From FEN-1073 sp963780865 (GTDB lineage: Bacteria > Chloroflexota > Anaerolineae > Anaerolineales > RBG-16-64-43): a DNA stretch of 64,000 bases. The stretch's first letter is position 1; every line of letters begins with the position of its first letter. The notes under the pieces were generated by a model. That model searched no databases, was not told the DNA's origin, and worked only from the letters and a program-made list of their open reading frames with translations. The stretch lies in contig CAWADT010000026.1 of the NCBI GenBank assembly GCA_963780865.1, positions 124,001 to 188,000 on the forward strand, in the 5' to 3' direction. The position numbers and the translations under genes were made by a program. Shown piece by piece: positions 63,306-64,000 of the stretch.

Positions 63306-63575
63306 ATGACGGATCAAAAGGAACCCCAACCGATCTACCCGTGCGTTTTTCCGGTCAAGGTCGTCGGCGAATGCTGCGCCGAATTCGAATCCAATGTGCT
63401 TTCGGTGATGAAATCCTATGTGGAAGATTTAAACCCCGGACAAATCGGCCGAAAAACGAGCCAGAATGGCAAATATCTGTCCTTGACAATCAATATCATC
63501 GCTAAAAACAGGGAATATATCGAAAAACTCTATGCGGAGTTAAACGCCCAGGAAAAAGTCATCATGGTGATTTAA
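63306..63575 (+). CDS. DUF493 (YbeD-like) protein
   Basis: An 89-residue single ferredoxin-like domain: YPCVFPVKVVGECCAEFESN near the start, QNGKYLSLTINIIAKNREYI with the usual S-x-x-G-x-Y-x-S/L-x-T pattern, and LYAELNAQEKVIMVI at the end. E. coli YbeD is associated with lipoate metabolism by its genomic neighbourhood, but no lipoate gene is near here, so an ACT-like binding function is all that can be said. A weak purine-rich stretch (AGAAAGA) precedes the ATG. Confidence 0.88.
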   Translation: MTDQKEPQPIYPCVFPVKVVGECCAEFESNVLSVMKSYVEDLNPGQIGRKTSQNGKYLSLTINIIAKNREYIEKLYAELNAQEKVIMVI

Positions 63576-63812
63576 TCCGCTGGAATCGCTGTAAGCCGGT
63601 GGTTCTAATAATTGCGTTTTTACGAAGATAGATTATTGTTTCCCCTTATTTATCTACCGGGACAAGAGTACTAGGAAAAAAAGTACGAGTTTTGCGCGGA
63701 TATTTTCCTATACCAATCCGAATAATCAATCCTTTGGATTATAAATCCGGGCTTTTTTTATTGGAAAAATGCTCTGTAAGTGGTATAAAAGAGACCAAAG
63801 CAGGGATGCATT

Positions 63813-64000
63813 ATGGAAGAGTTGGTCTTGTTTCGATGCCAGGCGTGCAAAAAGGAATCGGTTTACCTTTGCGAAGACCTCGAGGCGCCTTGCTATTTGC
63901 AGCATTGCACCTACGAGGCGATCGAAGTATGGTGCCCAATCTGCAAATGCGGTTACACGTTCTCGCTGGCCAACGGCGAACACCCCTCGAATTGGACTTG
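63813..64000 (+). CDS. Zinc-ribbon-like small protein (cut by window edge)
   Basis: Open from ATG 63813 to the window end, 62 codons. CQACKKESVYLC and WCPICKCGYTF give paired C-x2-C motifs, and CYLQHC lies between them, suggesting a zinc ribbon. AGGGATG precedes the ATG and a TATAAAA box is near 63784. The family is not recognised. Bases 63576-63812 upstream hold only this promoter-like sequence. Confidence 0.55.
   Translation, partial: MEELVLFRCQACKKESVYLCEDLEAPCYLQHCTYEAIEVWCPICKCGYTFSLANGEHPSNWT

Overview
The window reads as chromosomal DNA of an Anaerolineae-like Chloroflexota bacterium, probably from a draft or metagenome assembly. Support for this: high GC, many secreted lipoproteins with Thr/Pro-rich (TPTPTPT-like) linkers, four proteins carrying the NBR1-type Ig-like domain (KTW-x-NTGTCDW ... 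AGTYTGYWRL) that is common in that class, and a mix of Gram-positive-like envelope enzymes. Taxonomy is inferred from protein style only.

Layout. 1-7.6 kb: start of ychF (reverse), a GH18 chitinase-like lipoprotein, tRNA-Leu(CAA), two membrane-anchored proteins, a decayed isoprenylcysteine methyltransferase, a PhzF protein, and a tight operon of phosphoglycosyltransferase, formyltransferase and PIG-L deacetylase. 7.8-16.1 kb: a deacetylase-amidase fusion, a receiver protein, DUF192, a LysM/M23 peptidase, DUF2007, homoserine dehydrogenase, aspS and a probable 6S RNA. 16.3-26.4 kb: a MiaB-type enzyme, a hot-dog thioesterase, a PBP1-like protein without catalytic motifs, a lipoprotein, 151-bp tandem palindromic repeats beside a degenerate RAYT-like gene, and a GH36 alpha-galactosidase. 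26.5-34.6 kb: a sulfotransferase, two paralogous NBR1-Ig lipoproteins with GH36 tail remnants, and three M42 aminopeptidase paralogues with a WD40 lipoprotein. 34.7-42 kb: a toxin-antitoxin pair, an isocitrate-type dehydrogenase, a methyltransferase, a receiver protein, tRNA-Gln, glmU and cytidine deaminase, then 122-bp tandem repeats. 42-54 kb: surface proteins, a nuclease-deoxyribosyltransferase-like fusion, two glycosyltransferases and a very large M23/crystallin/PPC exoprotein. 54.2-56.6 kb: an AT-richer island with three gene-cassette-like ORFs and two attC-like sites, i.e. an integron cassette array with no integrase in view. 56.6-64 kb: amidase, YkgJ-like, CDGSH, DUF3795, membrane/adhesin-like pair, DUF3788, DUF493 and a partial zinc-ribbon gene.

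Two themes cut across the window. First, it is crowded with short repeats: MITE-like elements with about 20-bp terminal inverted repeats, 122-bp and 151-bp tandem arrays, a 190-bp two-copy repeat and several palindromes. Second, many genes are broken by single-base changes that are mostly repaired by adding or removing one base in a short homopolymer. Most of these 'pseudogenes' are therefore probably assembly or sequencing indels; the methyltransferase remnant at 3.8 kb and the GH36 tails look genuinely decayed.

How genes work together: the 5.2-7.6 kb operon fits a lipid-linked N-formyl sugar pathway (deacetylate an acetamido sugar, formylate the amine, load the sugar on the lipid carrier). 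GlmU and the glycosyltransferases feed envelope glycans. The LysM/M23, amidase and dead PBP proteins point to cell-wall remodelling. The three M42 peptidases could form mixed TET-like shells.
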